This document shows, in pieces, positions 1 to 8,236 of a DNA stretch of 42,739 nucleotides. Every line of letters begins with the position of its first letter. The first letter of the stretch is position 1. Below the pieces are notes generated by a model, which had not been told where the DNA came from, ran no database searches, and was given only the letters and a program-made list of their open reading frames with translations. The stretch spans positions 1 through 42,739 of the forward strand of contig JAAYQN010000060.1 of the NCBI GenBank assembly GCA_012519285.1, read 5' to 3'. Made by a program: the position numbers and the translations under genes. This stretch comes from Clostridiales bacterium (lineage in GTDB: Bacteria > Bacillota > Clostridia > Christensenellales > HGM11417).

Positions 1-14
1 ACATCATCTTTCAT
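1..14 (-). CDS. 5' end of the next cas gene, cut by window edge
   Basis: Reading leftward after the cas3 stop codon there is a good ribosome binding site (AAGGAGAAGGGG, about 19-30) followed by ATG at 14-12 and codons for M-K-D-D before the window ends. The gap to cas3 is 21 bases, so the two genes are almost certainly co-transcribed. In type I-C loci the gene after cas3 is usually cas5, which is the best guess, but five codons cannot identify a family. Seen: start codon and binding site. Inferred: that it is a Cascade gene. Confidence 0.45.
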
Positions 15-35
15 ACCCCTTCTCCTTTGGATTTT

Positions 36-2408
36 TTATATTATCAGGTCCTGCGGGCCGATATCGAATATTACGCCCATCTCTTGGCTGTAATGGGCCT
101 TGCTTAGCACCAATATTCCCGAGCCGTCGTCCGAAAGGCTGCTTATGGCCCCTTGCTGCCAAAGTTTTGAAAACTCGTGTTCGAACAGCGACACGCCGTA
201 CTTTTCGAGCTGCCTTATCAATGGGATCTTATCTCTAACCGCTTTATCTTTAGGCAAGCTCCTGTAACGTTCTATCAACTCTTCCGATTTATCGTAGCAA
301 ACTATGACTGCCTTCGCGTTTTTGTCTATCACTGAAAAACACTCATCGGCGGATTTAAAGGCCTGCGCGACTGTTCCGGGGAAAGGTGATTTGTTCCTGT
401 TGTAGTAATTTTTTTTGCCCGCGTCGTTTTGCGAGAGCATGGTGTAGACGGAAACGCCCGTCTTGGTCGGGTAATACATTATGTTTTTGCGGCGATGGTA
501 ATAGTAGTCATAGAACTTTTTCATCATGTCTCTGCTCGTGTCCAAAGAGGATTCTTCCCTGTAAATCTTGGAGGTGACTTCCTTTCCTTCCTTGATTTCT
601 TCAAGGTTGTTCAGGTTCTCGCTTGCTATGGGCACGATGTAAACTTCCTTGACAGGGTCCTCACCGTGGCGGTTGCACCTGCCCGCCGCCTGCGTTATGG
701 AATCAAGGCCCGCCATGGCGCGCACCACGCACCTGAAGGAAATGTCGACGCCCGCCTCCACAAGCTGAGTGGCGACGCAGATTATCGGCCTTTTCTCGTC
801 AAGTGCCTTTATTACAGCATTTATTACGTTTTTTTTGTGAGCCGAACACATCGAATTGGAAAGGTGGTAAAGCCCGAAGCGGCCGCCGTTTAAAAGCTTT
901 AGTTTTTCAAAGAGTGCCCTCGCGGTAACCTTTGTGTTGAGTATTGCCAGGCAGTTGCCGTTTTCGGTTGCCTTGTCGAATACAAACTGCGAGAGGCTGT
1001 CGATATCCATCTCGCGCTCGACCACGAGCTTTGTGCGCCTCAGCTTTTCAAAAGCTTCCTCGACGTTGTCAACAAGCTCGCAATCGGGGCTTAAAGGCAG
1101 GTTTTTCCTCTCCGCTTCGTGCAGCAGGGGCTGCGTGGCGGTGCAGAGCAGGATGGTGGAGCCGCAAACCTTTGAGAGAAAGGTTACCACTTCATTGAAC
1201 AGATGGACGCACTTTAGGGGAAGGGACTGTATCTCGTCGAAGATGATGACGGCTTCGGCCATGGAGTGGAACTTTCGCAGCTTACCGGCGGATGAGGACA
1301 TTACCGTCTCGAGAAATTCCACCATGGTGGTTATGATGATGGGGCTGTCCCATCTCGAAGTGGCGAGCTTCCTTATCTCGCACTCTCTTTCATCCTCAGG
1401 CAGGGTGATGTTGGAATGGTGCTCGAGGAGGAAGTCGCTTTGTTCGCCAAGGTTTAAGATGTCGCGAATATTCTTAGCAGTTTGTTCAATTATTGATAAG
1501 TAGGGAATTACATAGATTATACGTTTCTTGCCTTTTTCCTTACAATGATGCAGCGCAAACCTCAAGGAAGAGAGAGTTTTGCCTCCGCCGGTGGGGGCCG
1601 AGAGATGGTAAATCCCGCACTCTCTCTCCGCGGCCTTCCTACATTTATTGGATATGTCAGCGCGGATTTTATCGATGTCCCTGTCGTTTCTGAAACCGGA
1701 TATGTTGGCCTCGAAGGTTTCAATGAGGCCTTGCCAGTCGGCGGGCTTGTCCTGGTACCGCTGCTGCGCTTCAAACAGATAGGCGTCCAGGCGGTCGGCG
1801 TCAATCAGGCAGGAGTAGAGGTACTTGACGAGAAGGCCAAGCGCAAAGTTGGCGGAATGCATATCGGAATAATTTTCAAATATCGGCTTTATGAGCCGGC
1901 TTGCCTCAGTCTTTGCCCTTGAAAAAATGGCTTTTACCTGCTCGAGCTCGATATTTCCCACCATTTCTTCATAGCACAGATCGGGGGCAGGTTTGTCCAG
2001 CTTTTCCAAAAATGTCTCCGTTCCATCGGGAGAGCAGGCGTCGGCAAGGTCACTATGATGGCCGGCTATGGCCAGAGCGAGGATCTCCCTTAAGAACTGA
2101 GTGGCATTGTCGTCATCAGCGAGGTAGGACAAGATGGCGCCTTGAATTGAATGGAAAACGCTGCCGCGCCTGCCTTGCTCGCCCATGAGATAGTTTTGAA
2201 ATTTTGCCGTCGCCTTGCCTGCGTCATGCAAGTACGCAATCAGCTTGAAGATGTTTTCGGTTTGAAAAGGCTTTGCAAATTTGATTGCTAAATCAGCTAC
2301 GTTTGAAAGGTGTTTCTGCAGGGTCTGAAACCTGATTTGGCCGTCGGGGTCTTCAACCTTGCGGGCCATAATGCTGTCGTCTTTTATGATTTTAACCTTT
2401 GTATCCAT
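36..2408 (-). CDS. cas3: CRISPR-associated nuclease/helicase Cas3 (HD + SF2 helicase)
   Basis: Cas3 is the effector of type I CRISPR-Cas. Recruited by Cascade to an R-loop, it unwinds and degrades the target DNA. The 790-residue protein carries both halves in one chain: an N-terminal HD nuclease (His33, HDAGK at 61-65, HH at 117-118) and a superfamily 2 helicase with Walker A APTGGGKT at about 271-278, DEIQ box at 391-394, TATQP at 423-427 and a motif VI like QAAGRCNRHGE near 577. The length is normal for the HD-first form found in types I-C and I-B. The start ATG has AAGAGGGA seven bases upstream. The next gene begins 21 bases downstream, so this is probably the first gene of a cas operon running out of the window. 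No frameshift or missing catalytic motif is seen. The subtype is not settled by this gene alone. Confidence 0.95.
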   Translation of the reverse strand: MDTKVKIIKDDSIMARKVEDPDGQIRFQTLQKHLSNVADLAIKFAKPFQTENIFKLIAYLHDAGKATAKFQNYLMGEQGRRGSVFHSIQGAILSYLADDDNATQFLREILALAIAGHHSDLADACSPDGTETFLEKLDKPAPDLCYEEMVGNIELEQVKAIFSRAKTEASRLIKPIFENYSDMHSANFALGLLVKYLYSCLIDADRLDAYLFEAQQRYQDKPADWQGLIETFEANISGFRNDRDIDKIRADISNKCRKAAERECGIYHLSAPTGGGKTLSSLRFALHHCKEKGKKRIIYVIPYLSIIEQTAKNIRDILNLGEQSDFLLEHHSNITLPEDERECEIRKLATSRWDSPIIITTMVEFLETVMSSSAGKLRKFHSMAEAVIIFDEIQSLPLKCVHLFNEVVTFLSKVCGSTILLCTATQPLLHEAERKNLPLSPDCELVDNVEEAFEKLRRTKLVVEREMDIDSLSQFVFDKATENGNCLAILNTKVTARALFEKLKLLNGGRFGLYHLSNSMCSAHKKNVINAVIKALDEKRPIICVATQLVEAGVDISFRCVVRAMAGLDSITQAAGRCNRHGEDPVKEVYIVPIASENLNNLEEIKEGKEVTSKIYREESSLDTSRDMMKKFYDYYYHRRKNIMYYPTKTGVSVYTMLSQNDAGKKNYYNRNKSPFPGTVAQAFKSADECFSVIDKNAKAVIVCYDKSEELIERYRSLPKDKAVRDKIPLIRQLEKYGVSLFEHEFSKLWQQGAISSLSDDGSGILVLSKAHYSQEMGVIFDIGPQDLII

Positions 2409-2782
2409 ATGTCCCTCTTAAATAATGCTATTTAAAGTTAATCAACGGGCCCACAAGGAAGCGTAAGCAAAATCATGCCATAGAATATAAGCTGCAAATT
2501 TGAGGCTTAATGATGTTTTTGCCTGAATGTGTTGGTAAGAGGCTATCTTTCAGAGCTTAACAAAATTATATAATAAAAAATATGCCAACGGTGTGTCATC
2601 ATTTAAAAATTTTTTTAAATTTTTATACAATTATACTATAACAGAAATGATTTTTCCACATTATTGATTATTTTCTGTGCGATTGCCTGAAAGCATAGGG
2701 AAAAGATGTCCAAGCCGAGGCCAAGGCGTGCTCAATGCATAAATGCAGAGGTGGGGGCTACAAATTATGGTGATTGAAAACG
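2409..2782. other. AT-rich intergenic region before cas3, no gene seen
   Basis: About 370 bases separate cas3 from the tRNA terminator. The stretch is very AT-rich between 2560 and 2660. It holds two TATAAT hexamers pointing toward cas3, at 2565-2570 and 2630-2635, neither with a convincing -35 box. I see no open frame with a ribosome binding site and no direct repeats resembling CRISPR units. The cas operon promoter is presumably here. Confidence 0.5.
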
Positions 2783-2810
2783 AAAAATCCCCGCTTATAT
2801 GCAGGGATTT
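2783..2810 (-). terminator. Rho-independent terminator after tRNA-Ala
   Basis: On the minus strand AAATCCC pairs with GGGATTT (arms 2804-2810 and 2785-2791), extended by GC pairs across one mismatch, and is followed by a short T run. It lies five bases beyond the CCA end of tRNA-Ala and ends the transcript. Confidence 0.8.
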
Positions 2811-2815
2811 GACTG

Positions 2816-2891
2816 TGGTGGAGATAAGGGGACTCGAACCCCTGACTTTCACAATGCCATTGTGACACTCTACCAACTGAGTTATATCCCC
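2816..2891 (-). tRNA. tRNA-Ala (anticodon GGC)
   Basis: This is a full cloverleaf of 76 bases with encoded CCA. The acceptor GGGGATA pairs with TATCTCC and contains the G3:U70 wobble that is the alanine identity element. The D arm is ACTC/GAGT. The anticodon stem TCACA/TGTGA holds loop ATGGCAT, giving anticodon GGC. The T arm is AGGGG/CCCCT with loop TTCGAGT. It is directly preceded by a truncated tRNA-Ala copy and shares that copy's promoter. Confidence 0.95.
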
Positions 2892-2948
2892 AAGATATAT
2901 ATGGTCTTATATGCCATTCAAGCGCTCTACCAATTGAGCTACACCCCC
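2892..2948 (-). pseudogene. Truncated tRNA-Ala (GGC) remnant, 5' half only
   Basis: Starting at 2948 the minus strand reads like the first half of a tRNA: acceptor 5' strand GGGGGTG, D arm GCTC/GAGC, then an anticodon arm with the alanine loop ATGGCAT. The anticodon stem CTTGA/ATAAG has one mismatch and one wobble. After the anticodon arm the T arm and the 3' acceptor strand are missing. Nine AT-rich bases later the intact tRNA-Ala begins. It looks like a tandem duplicate that lost its 3' half. It cannot fold into a functional tRNA but would be transcribed as a leader of the next gene. Confidence 0.85.
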
Positions 2949-2964
2949 ATGGCCAGCTTTATAA

Positions 2965-2993
2965 AATATATCATAATTCGCACGGTTTGACAA
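2965..2993 (-). promoter_or_regulatory. Sigma-A type promoter for the tRNA-Ala unit
   Basis: TTGTCA (2988-2993) and TATATT (2965-2970) are separated by exactly 17 bases, with an extended -10 TGA. The predicted start is near 2958, about ten bases before the truncated tRNA-Ala. Confidence 0.75.
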
Positions 2994-3020
2994 GCAAATA
3001 AAGAGATTGGGGACAGAATA

Positions 3021-3041
3021 TAAAAGGCCGCATTGCGGCCT
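3021..3041 (-). terminator. Terminator after tRNA-Gly
   Basis: AGGCCGC pairs with GCGGCCT (3025-3031 and 3035-3041) around a three-base loop, and TTTTATATT follows on the minus strand. It sits three bases beyond the CCA end of tRNA-Gly and separates the Leu-Gly unit from the Ala unit. Confidence 0.85.
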
Positions 3042-3044
3042 GCC

Positions 3045-3119
3045 TGGAGCGGGAAACGAGATTTGAACTCGCGACATTCGCCTTGGCAAGGCGACACTCT
3101 ACCGCTGAGCTATTCCCGC
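3045..3119 (-). tRNA. tRNA-Gly (anticodon GCC)
   Basis: This is a 75-base cloverleaf with encoded CCA. The acceptor GCGGGAA pairs with TTCCCGC and the discriminator is U, as in bacterial glycine tRNAs. The anticodon stem TCGCC/GGCGA closes loop TTGCCAA, giving anticodon GCC. It is co-transcribed with tRNA-Leu, which ends 13 bases upstream. Confidence 0.95.
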
Positions 3120-3131
3120 TCGTTTTTCAAA

Positions 3132-3215
3132 TGGTGCGGACGAAGAGACTTGAACTCCCACATCAAAGATACCAGATCCTAAGTCTGGCGCGTCTGCCAA
3201 TTCCGCCACGTCCGC
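3132..3215 (-). tRNA. tRNA-Leu (anticodon UAG)
   Basis: This is an 84-base type II tRNA with a long variable arm and encoded CCA. The acceptor GCGGACG pairs with CGTCCGC. The anticodon stem CCAGA/TCTGG closes loop CTTAGGA, so the anticodon is UAG and the tRNA reads CUN leucine codons. The D loop contains the usual TTGGCAGACGC. It is the first gene of the Leu-Gly transcript. Confidence 0.95.
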
Positions 3216-3234
3216 CCGTTTTTGAGTATCTAAT

Positions 3235-3263
3235 AATATACCACAAAGCCATAAAAAAGTCAA
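3235..3263 (-). promoter_or_regulatory. Promoter for the tRNA-Leu/tRNA-Gly unit
   Basis: TTGACT (3258-3263) and TATATT (3235-3240) are 17 bases apart, with an extended -10 TGG. The predicted start lies about 10 bases before tRNA-Leu. Confidence 0.75.
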
Positions 3264-3331
3264 AGCATTGGGACCCAAAAACCCCGCGGCGGACGGTGCG
3301 TAACGGCTCAGCCTGCCCTTTCCGGCAAGCC

Positions 3332-3523
3332 TTAAGCCCTCTTCACTTTGCCGCTCTTAAGGCACCTCGCGCACACGTAAACTTTCTCCGTGGCGCCGTT
3401 TTCCTTTACTATCCTTACCTTCTGAAGGTTTGCCTTCCAGAAGGTGGGCGTCTTTCTGTTGGAATGGCTTACCAGATTGCCGCTCATCTTCCCTTTATTG
3501 CAAACGCTACACACACGAGCCAT
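3332..3523 (-). CDS. rpmB: 50S ribosomal protein L28 (zinc-ribbon type)
   Basis: L28 is a small protein of the large ribosomal subunit. The 63-residue product begins MARVCSVCNKG and contains the typical NLVSHSNRKTP stretch. Two CxxC pairs (CSVC at 5-8 and CARC near 51-54) mark the zinc-binding form. The open frame extends 26 codons upstream, but the start chosen here has GGGAGGTGG at the right distance and gives the family's normal length. The gene is monocistronic, with its own promoter upstream and the tRNA-Leu promoter beginning about 70 bases downstream. Confidence 0.95.
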   Translation of the reverse strand: MARVCSVCNKGKMSGNLVSHSNRKTPTFWKANLQKVRIVKENGATEKVYVCARCLKSGKVKRA

Positions 3524-3572
3524 GCTTCCACCTCCCGTCCATTTTAATTGCGCCTGAATTTGAGACCTAAAT

Positions 3573-3601
3573 ATAATATCATTTATCGTGAATTTTTGCA
3601 A
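3573..3601 (-). promoter_or_regulatory. Promoter for rpmB
   Basis: TTGCAA (3596-3601) and TATTAT (3573-3578) are spaced by 17 bases with an extended -10 TGA. The predicted start lies about 40 bases before the rpmB start codon. Confidence 0.7.
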
Positions 3602-3628
3602 GTAAATTAGCTCGCGACATTTTTGCCC

Positions 3629-3663
3629 AAAAAGGAAAGCCCCTTGACATCCGCAAGGGGCTT
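3629..3663 (-). terminator. Terminator after pckG
   Basis: A ten-base-pair stem CAAGGGGCTT/AAGCCCCTTG (arms 3654-3663 and 3637-3646) is followed on the minus strand by TTTCCTTTTT. It lies 35 bases after the pckG stop codon. Confidence 0.85.
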
Positions 3664-3697
3664 GAAATGATGGAGGGTTACCCCGAATGGGTTAAAG

Positions 3698-5461
3698 TTA
3701 ATCAAGATTGGACTTTAAAATCTCAAGCTGCTTTAAAAGCTCTTTGGGCAGCCTGTCGCCGAACTGCCTGTAGAATTCGGTTATGCCCTCGACTTCCTTC
3801 ATCCAGGCATCTTTATCCACCTTAAGGAGTTCTCTGATAGTGTCTATCGTAAGATTGAGACCCTCGATGTTTATATCTTCGGGCTTTGGCAGGTAGCCGA
3901 TGGGGGCTTCCGCGGCGTCTACCCTGCCCTCGCACCTGGAGATTATCCAGTCGAGCACCCTCATGTTCTCGCCGTAGCCCGGCCAGATGAACTTGCCGTT
4001 GTCGTCGAGGCGGAACCAGTTGACGTTGAAAAACCTGGGCTTTTTGTCGTCGTCGATTTTCCTGCCCATGTCAAGCCAGTGCCGGAAGTAGTCGCCCATG
4101 TGGTAGCCGCAAAACGGCAGCATAGCCATGGGGTCGCGCCTTACCACGCCCACCTTTCCGGCGGCCGCCGCCGTGGTCTCCGACGCCATTATGGAGCCGA
4201 CGAACACGCCGTGCTCCCAGTCCCTCGCCTCGTATACCAGCGGGGCGGTCTTTGCCCTCCTTCCGCCAAACACTATTGCCGAAAGCGGCACTCCCTGAGG
4301 GTTCTCAAACTCGCTGCTTATGCAGGGGCAGTTCTTGGCGGGCGCGGTGAACCTGGAGTTGGGGTGGGCGCCCTTTTCGCCCGAAGAGGGGTCCCACCTG
4401 TTGCCCTTCCAGTCGACGGCGTTCCTGGGAGGCTCCTCATCCAGCCCTTCCCACCATACCGTGTTGTCGTCGAGGTCGTGCACGACGTTGGTGAATATGG
4501 TGTTTCTCTTTACGGTGGCAAGCGCATTGGGGTTAGACTTGGAATTTGTCCCCGGGGCCACGCCGAAGAAGCCGTACTCGGGGTTGACGGCGTAAAGCCT
4601 GCCGTCGCTGCCTTTCCTTATCCACGCTATGTCGTCGCCCACGCACCAGACGCGGTAGCCTTTCTTATAATACCCTTCGGGCGGGATGAGCATGGCGAGA
4701 TTGGTCTTTCCGCACGCGGAGGGAAAGGCCGCGGCGATATACTTTATGTCGCCGTCAGGTTTTTGCAGGCCCAAAATAAGCATGTGTTCCGCCATCCAGC
4801 CTTCCTGTTTGCCCTGATAGGAAGCTATCCTGAGCGCAAAGCACTTTTTGCCCAGCAGCACGTTGCCGCCGTATCCTGAATTGATGGACCAAATGGCGTT
4901 GTCCTCGGGGAAATGGCATATGTACCTGTCTTCTTCCGACAGCTGCGCCTTCGAGTGCAGGCCCCTCACGAAGTCATCGCTGTCGCCCAGCGCCTTTAGC
5001 ACCTCGGTGCCTACCCTCGTCATTATCCTCATGTTGAGCACGACGTATATGGAATCTGTGAGCTCTATGCCTATCTTGGAGAAGGGGGAGCCGATTACGC
5101 CCATGGAGTAAGGGATAACGTACATCGTCCTGCCCTTCATTGAGCCGTCAAAGAGCCTGGAGAGCTTGGCGTAAGCTTCCTTGAGGTCCATCCAGTTGTT
5201 GGTGGGGCCCGCGTCCTCCTTGCTCCTCGTGCATATGAATGTGCGGTGCTCCACCCTCGCCACGTCGTTTACCGCCGTCCTGTGAAGGAGGCAGCCGGGA
5301 AGCAGCTTTTGGTTTAGCCTTATGACTTCGCCCGTCCTTATCGCCTCTTCGGTGAGCTTTTCGTAAAGTTCCTCGCTGCCGTCAATCCACACCACGTCAT
5401 TGGGCTTGGTGAGCGTCTTGGCCTCTTCGACAAACCGCAAAACTTTTTTGTTGATGGTCAT
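3698..5461 (-). CDS. pckG: Phosphoenolpyruvate carboxykinase (GTP)
   Basis: The enzyme catalyses oxaloacetate + GTP to PEP + GDP + CO2, in gluconeogenesis or, in many anaerobes, in the reverse CO2-fixing direction. The 587 residues match the GTP-dependent family rather than the shorter ATP-dependent one. The kinase P-loop FPSACGKTN is at 246-254. The PEP/oxaloacetate-binding N-terminal lobe includes RSKEDAGPTNNW at about 79-90, and the nucleotide-binding C-terminal part includes FGGRRAKTAPLVYEA. The start ATG has GGAG nine bases upstream. A TATAAT hexamer at 5552-5557 on the same strand is a plausible -10 box without a clear -35. The gene stands alone between two terminators. Confidence 0.96.
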   Translation of the reverse strand: MTINKKVLRFVEEAKTLTKPNDVVWIDGSEELYEKLTEEAIRTGEVIRLNQKLLPGCLLHRTAVNDVARVEHRTFICTRSKEDAGPTNNWMDLKEAYAKLSRLFDGSMKGRTMYVIPYSMGVIGSPFSKIGIELTDSIYVVLNMRIMTRVGTEVLKALGDSDDFVRGLHSKAQLSEEDRYICHFPEDNAIWSINSGYGGNVLLGKKCFALRIASYQGKQEGWMAEHMLILGLQKPDGDIKYIAAAFPSACGKTNLAMLIPPEGYYKKGYRVWCVGDDIAWIRKGSDGRLYAVNPEYGFFGVAPGTNSKSNPNALATVKRNTIFTNVVHDLDDNTVWWEGLDEEPPRNAVDWKGNRWDPSSGEKGAHPNSRFTAPAKNCPCISSEFENPQGVPLSAIVFGGRRAKTAPLVYEARDWEHGVFVGSIMASETTAAAAGKVGVVRRDPMAMLPFCGYHMGDYFRHWLDMGRKIDDDKKPRFFNVNWFRLDDNGKFIWPGYGENMRVLDWIISRCEGRVDAAEAPIGYLPKPEDINIEGLNLTIDTIRELLKVDKDAWMKEVEGITEFYRQFGDRLPKELLKQLEILKSNLD

Positions 5462-5736
5462 ATTTTATCTCCTGAAAATAATTTTTCTCAAGTTATAAGC
5501 CTGCCGCAGCGCCTCGCTAAAGCAAGCTAAAGAAATTCAAACATTCCCCCATTATAAACTTCATATCCATTCTATCACATTTAGGCCTCTCGGGCAAATA
5601 AAGAGGCTTAACAATATGTAATACCTGCTATAAAAAATTATTTAACCTTTACCGTATGCGCCTTAATTGGCACAATGCGATGAAACAATGTATAAAGCGG
5701 ATACCCTTAACCATCATTACAGCCATGATGCGCATG
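5462..5736. other. Intergenic region upstream of pckG, no gene seen
   Basis: About 275 bases lie between the pckG start and the gap terminator. Apart from the candidate -10 box of pckG at 5552-5557 I see no open frame with a ribosome binding site, no repeat and no strong hairpin. Confidence 0.5.
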
Positions 5737-5765
5737 AAAAAAGGCATCCCGTTTTACGGAATGCC
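5737..5765 (-). terminator. Terminator after gap
   Basis: ATTCCGT and ACGGGAT arms within GGCAT/ATGCC (5743-5752 and 5756-5765, one mismatch) form the stem, followed by six T on the minus strand. It starts 19 bases after the gap stop codon. Confidence 0.8.
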
Positions 5766-5783
5766 CTTAAAATCATTTGCTCA

Positions 5784-6800
<1,017 letters not shown>

Positions 6801-6852
6801 TTATTATTCTCCTTGTAAAAAATGATTTCGTTAAATTTTAAACATTTATTAT

Positions 6853-6881
6853 ATTATAAGCATATCGAATGATTTTATCAA
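6853..6881 (-). promoter_or_regulatory. Promoter for gap
   Basis: TTGATA (6876-6881), 17 bases, then a perfect TATAAT (6853-6858). It sits in the 96-base gap after the aminopeptidase gene and gives gap its own strong promoter. Confidence 0.8.
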
Positions 6882-6896
6882 GCAAAATTTTCCATC

Positions 6897-8012
6897 TTAT
6901 TTGAGGTTTTCGGGATTGAGGCAAGTAAGCTCCCCGGGGATGAAGAGCCCGTCCTTCCTTATCAGTTTGCCGTCAAAATAGATCTCTCCGCCGCCGTACT
7001 CGGGGGTGTGAACCTGCACGAGGTCCCAGTGAATCGCAGACTCGTTGCCGTTGTATGCCTCTTTATAGCTGCTGCCCGGCGTGAAGTGAATGGAGCCGCT
7101 TATCTTTTCGTCGAAAAGGATGTCGCCGATTGGCCTGATGATGTAAGGGTTTACTCCTATGGCGAACTCGCCCACGTAGCGCGCCCCCTCGTCGGTATCC
7201 AGCACCTTGATGAGCTTGTCGGTGTAATTTGCCGTGGCCTCAACTATCTTACCGTCCTTGAACAGCAGGCTGACGTTTTCGTACTTTACGCCCGAATTTA
7301 TGGAAGGCGTATTGTAGGTTATCCTGCCGTTGACGCTGCCTTTAATGGGCGCGGTGTAAATCTCGCCGTCGGGGATGTTGCTCCTGCCCGAGCACTTTAT
7401 CGCGGGCATGCCCTTTATGGAAAAGGTTATGTCAGTGCCTTGAGCGACGATGCGCACCTCGTCTGTCTTTTCCATCAGCTTCTTTAAGGCATCGAGCGCC
7501 CTGTCCATCTTGCCGTAATCGAGGTTGCACACGTCAAAAAAGAAATCCTCGAACGCCTCGGTGCTCATCCCCGCGAGCTGCGCGAAGGAGGGCAGCGGGT
7601 AGCGCAGGATAACCCACTTTGTTTTTGTCACCCTTATGTCGTGGTGCACGGGCTGGCTGTAATGGGACATGAAAATCTGTATCTTTTCAGGCGGGACGTC
7701 GCTGTACTCGAAGGAGTTTACGCCTCCCCTTATGGCGATGTATGCGTCCATGTCCTCCATCCTGTACTTGGCGTACTTTGCTAGGATGTCGCAGTGTTCC
7801 TCGCTGGTGCCAAGAAGCAGCTGCCTCTGCACGCGCGGGTCGGTGAGGCTGACTATAGGATAGCCGCCCACGGCATAGACCTCTCTTATTATCTCGTTTA
7901 TCAGCAAATGGTCCACGCCCGAACCCTCGATGAGAATCTTCTCGCCCTTTTTGAGCCTGCAGGAATAGTTTACGAGGTTTTTGGCAAGCTGGGAATACCT
8001 TACGTCTTTCAT
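6897..8012 (-). CDS. M29-family aminopeptidase
   Basis: This is a metal-dependent cytoplasmic aminopeptidase of the thermophilic AP-T/PepS group, which removes N-terminal residues from peptides. The 371 residues contain the family's conserved blocks: CSGRSNIPDGEIYTAP with its glutamate ligand, GEFAIGVNP with a second glutamate, SIHFTPGSSY and IHWDLV with the histidine and aspartate ligands. The start has GGGAGGAAGG close upstream and a TTGCTT-16-TATAAT promoter at 8038-8065. It runs in the same direction as gap, which has its own promoter. Substrate preference cannot be read from the sequence. Confidence 0.93.
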   Translation of the reverse strand: MKDVRYSQLAKNLVNYSCRLKKGEKILIEGSGVDHLLINEIIREVYAVGGYPIVSLTDPRVQRQLLLGTSEEHCDILAKYAKYRMEDMDAYIAIRGGVNSFEYSDVPPEKIQIFMSHYSQPVHHDIRVTKTKWVILRYPLPSFAQLAGMSTEAFEDFFFDVCNLDYGKMDRALDALKKLMEKTDEVRIVAQGTDITFSIKGMPAIKCSGRSNIPDGEIYTAPIKGSVNGRITYNTPSINSGVKYENVSLLFKDGKIVEATANYTDKLIKVLDTDEGARYVGEFAIGVNPYIIRPIGDILFDEKISGSIHFTPGSSYKEAYNGNESAIHWDLVQVHTPEYGGGEIYFDGKLIRKDGLFIPGELTCLNPENLK

Positions 8013-8037
8013 GGCCTTCCTCCCGTTTTCTAAGAAA

Positions 8038-8065
8038 ATTATACATCAGTGAAGGGAAAAAGCAA
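8038..8065 (-). promoter_or_regulatory. Promoter for the M29 aminopeptidase
   Basis: TTGCTT (8060-8065), a 16-base spacer and a perfect TATAAT (8038-8043) point toward the aminopeptidase, whose start lies 26 bases beyond the -10 box. Confidence 0.65.
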
Positions 8066-8080
8066 AACATAAATTCTCTT

Positions 8081-8108
8081 TTGCAGCCGCTTTTTGGCAG
8101 GGTATAAT
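8081..8108 (+). promoter_or_regulatory. Candidate distal promoter for fba
   Basis: TTGCAG (8081-8086), 16 bases, then TATAAT (8103-8108) point rightward. A second TATAAT at 8200-8205, only 31 bases before the fba start codon, could be a proximal promoter but has a weak -35 region. Confidence 0.55.
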
Positions 8109-8236
8109 GCTTTTTGGCGTTTTCATGTTCTTTTCATTATTATTATTTTATAATTGCCCAGATATGCATTAAACGTTATGAGTTTGGGAGAAAAAAGGTT
8201 ATAATAATTTATGGAAAAACAATCGGAGGTCGAAAG

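Noticed and set aside
2409-2815. CRISPR array next to cas3
   Set aside because: No repeated unit of 28-37 bases with regular spacing is visible in this AT-rich region.
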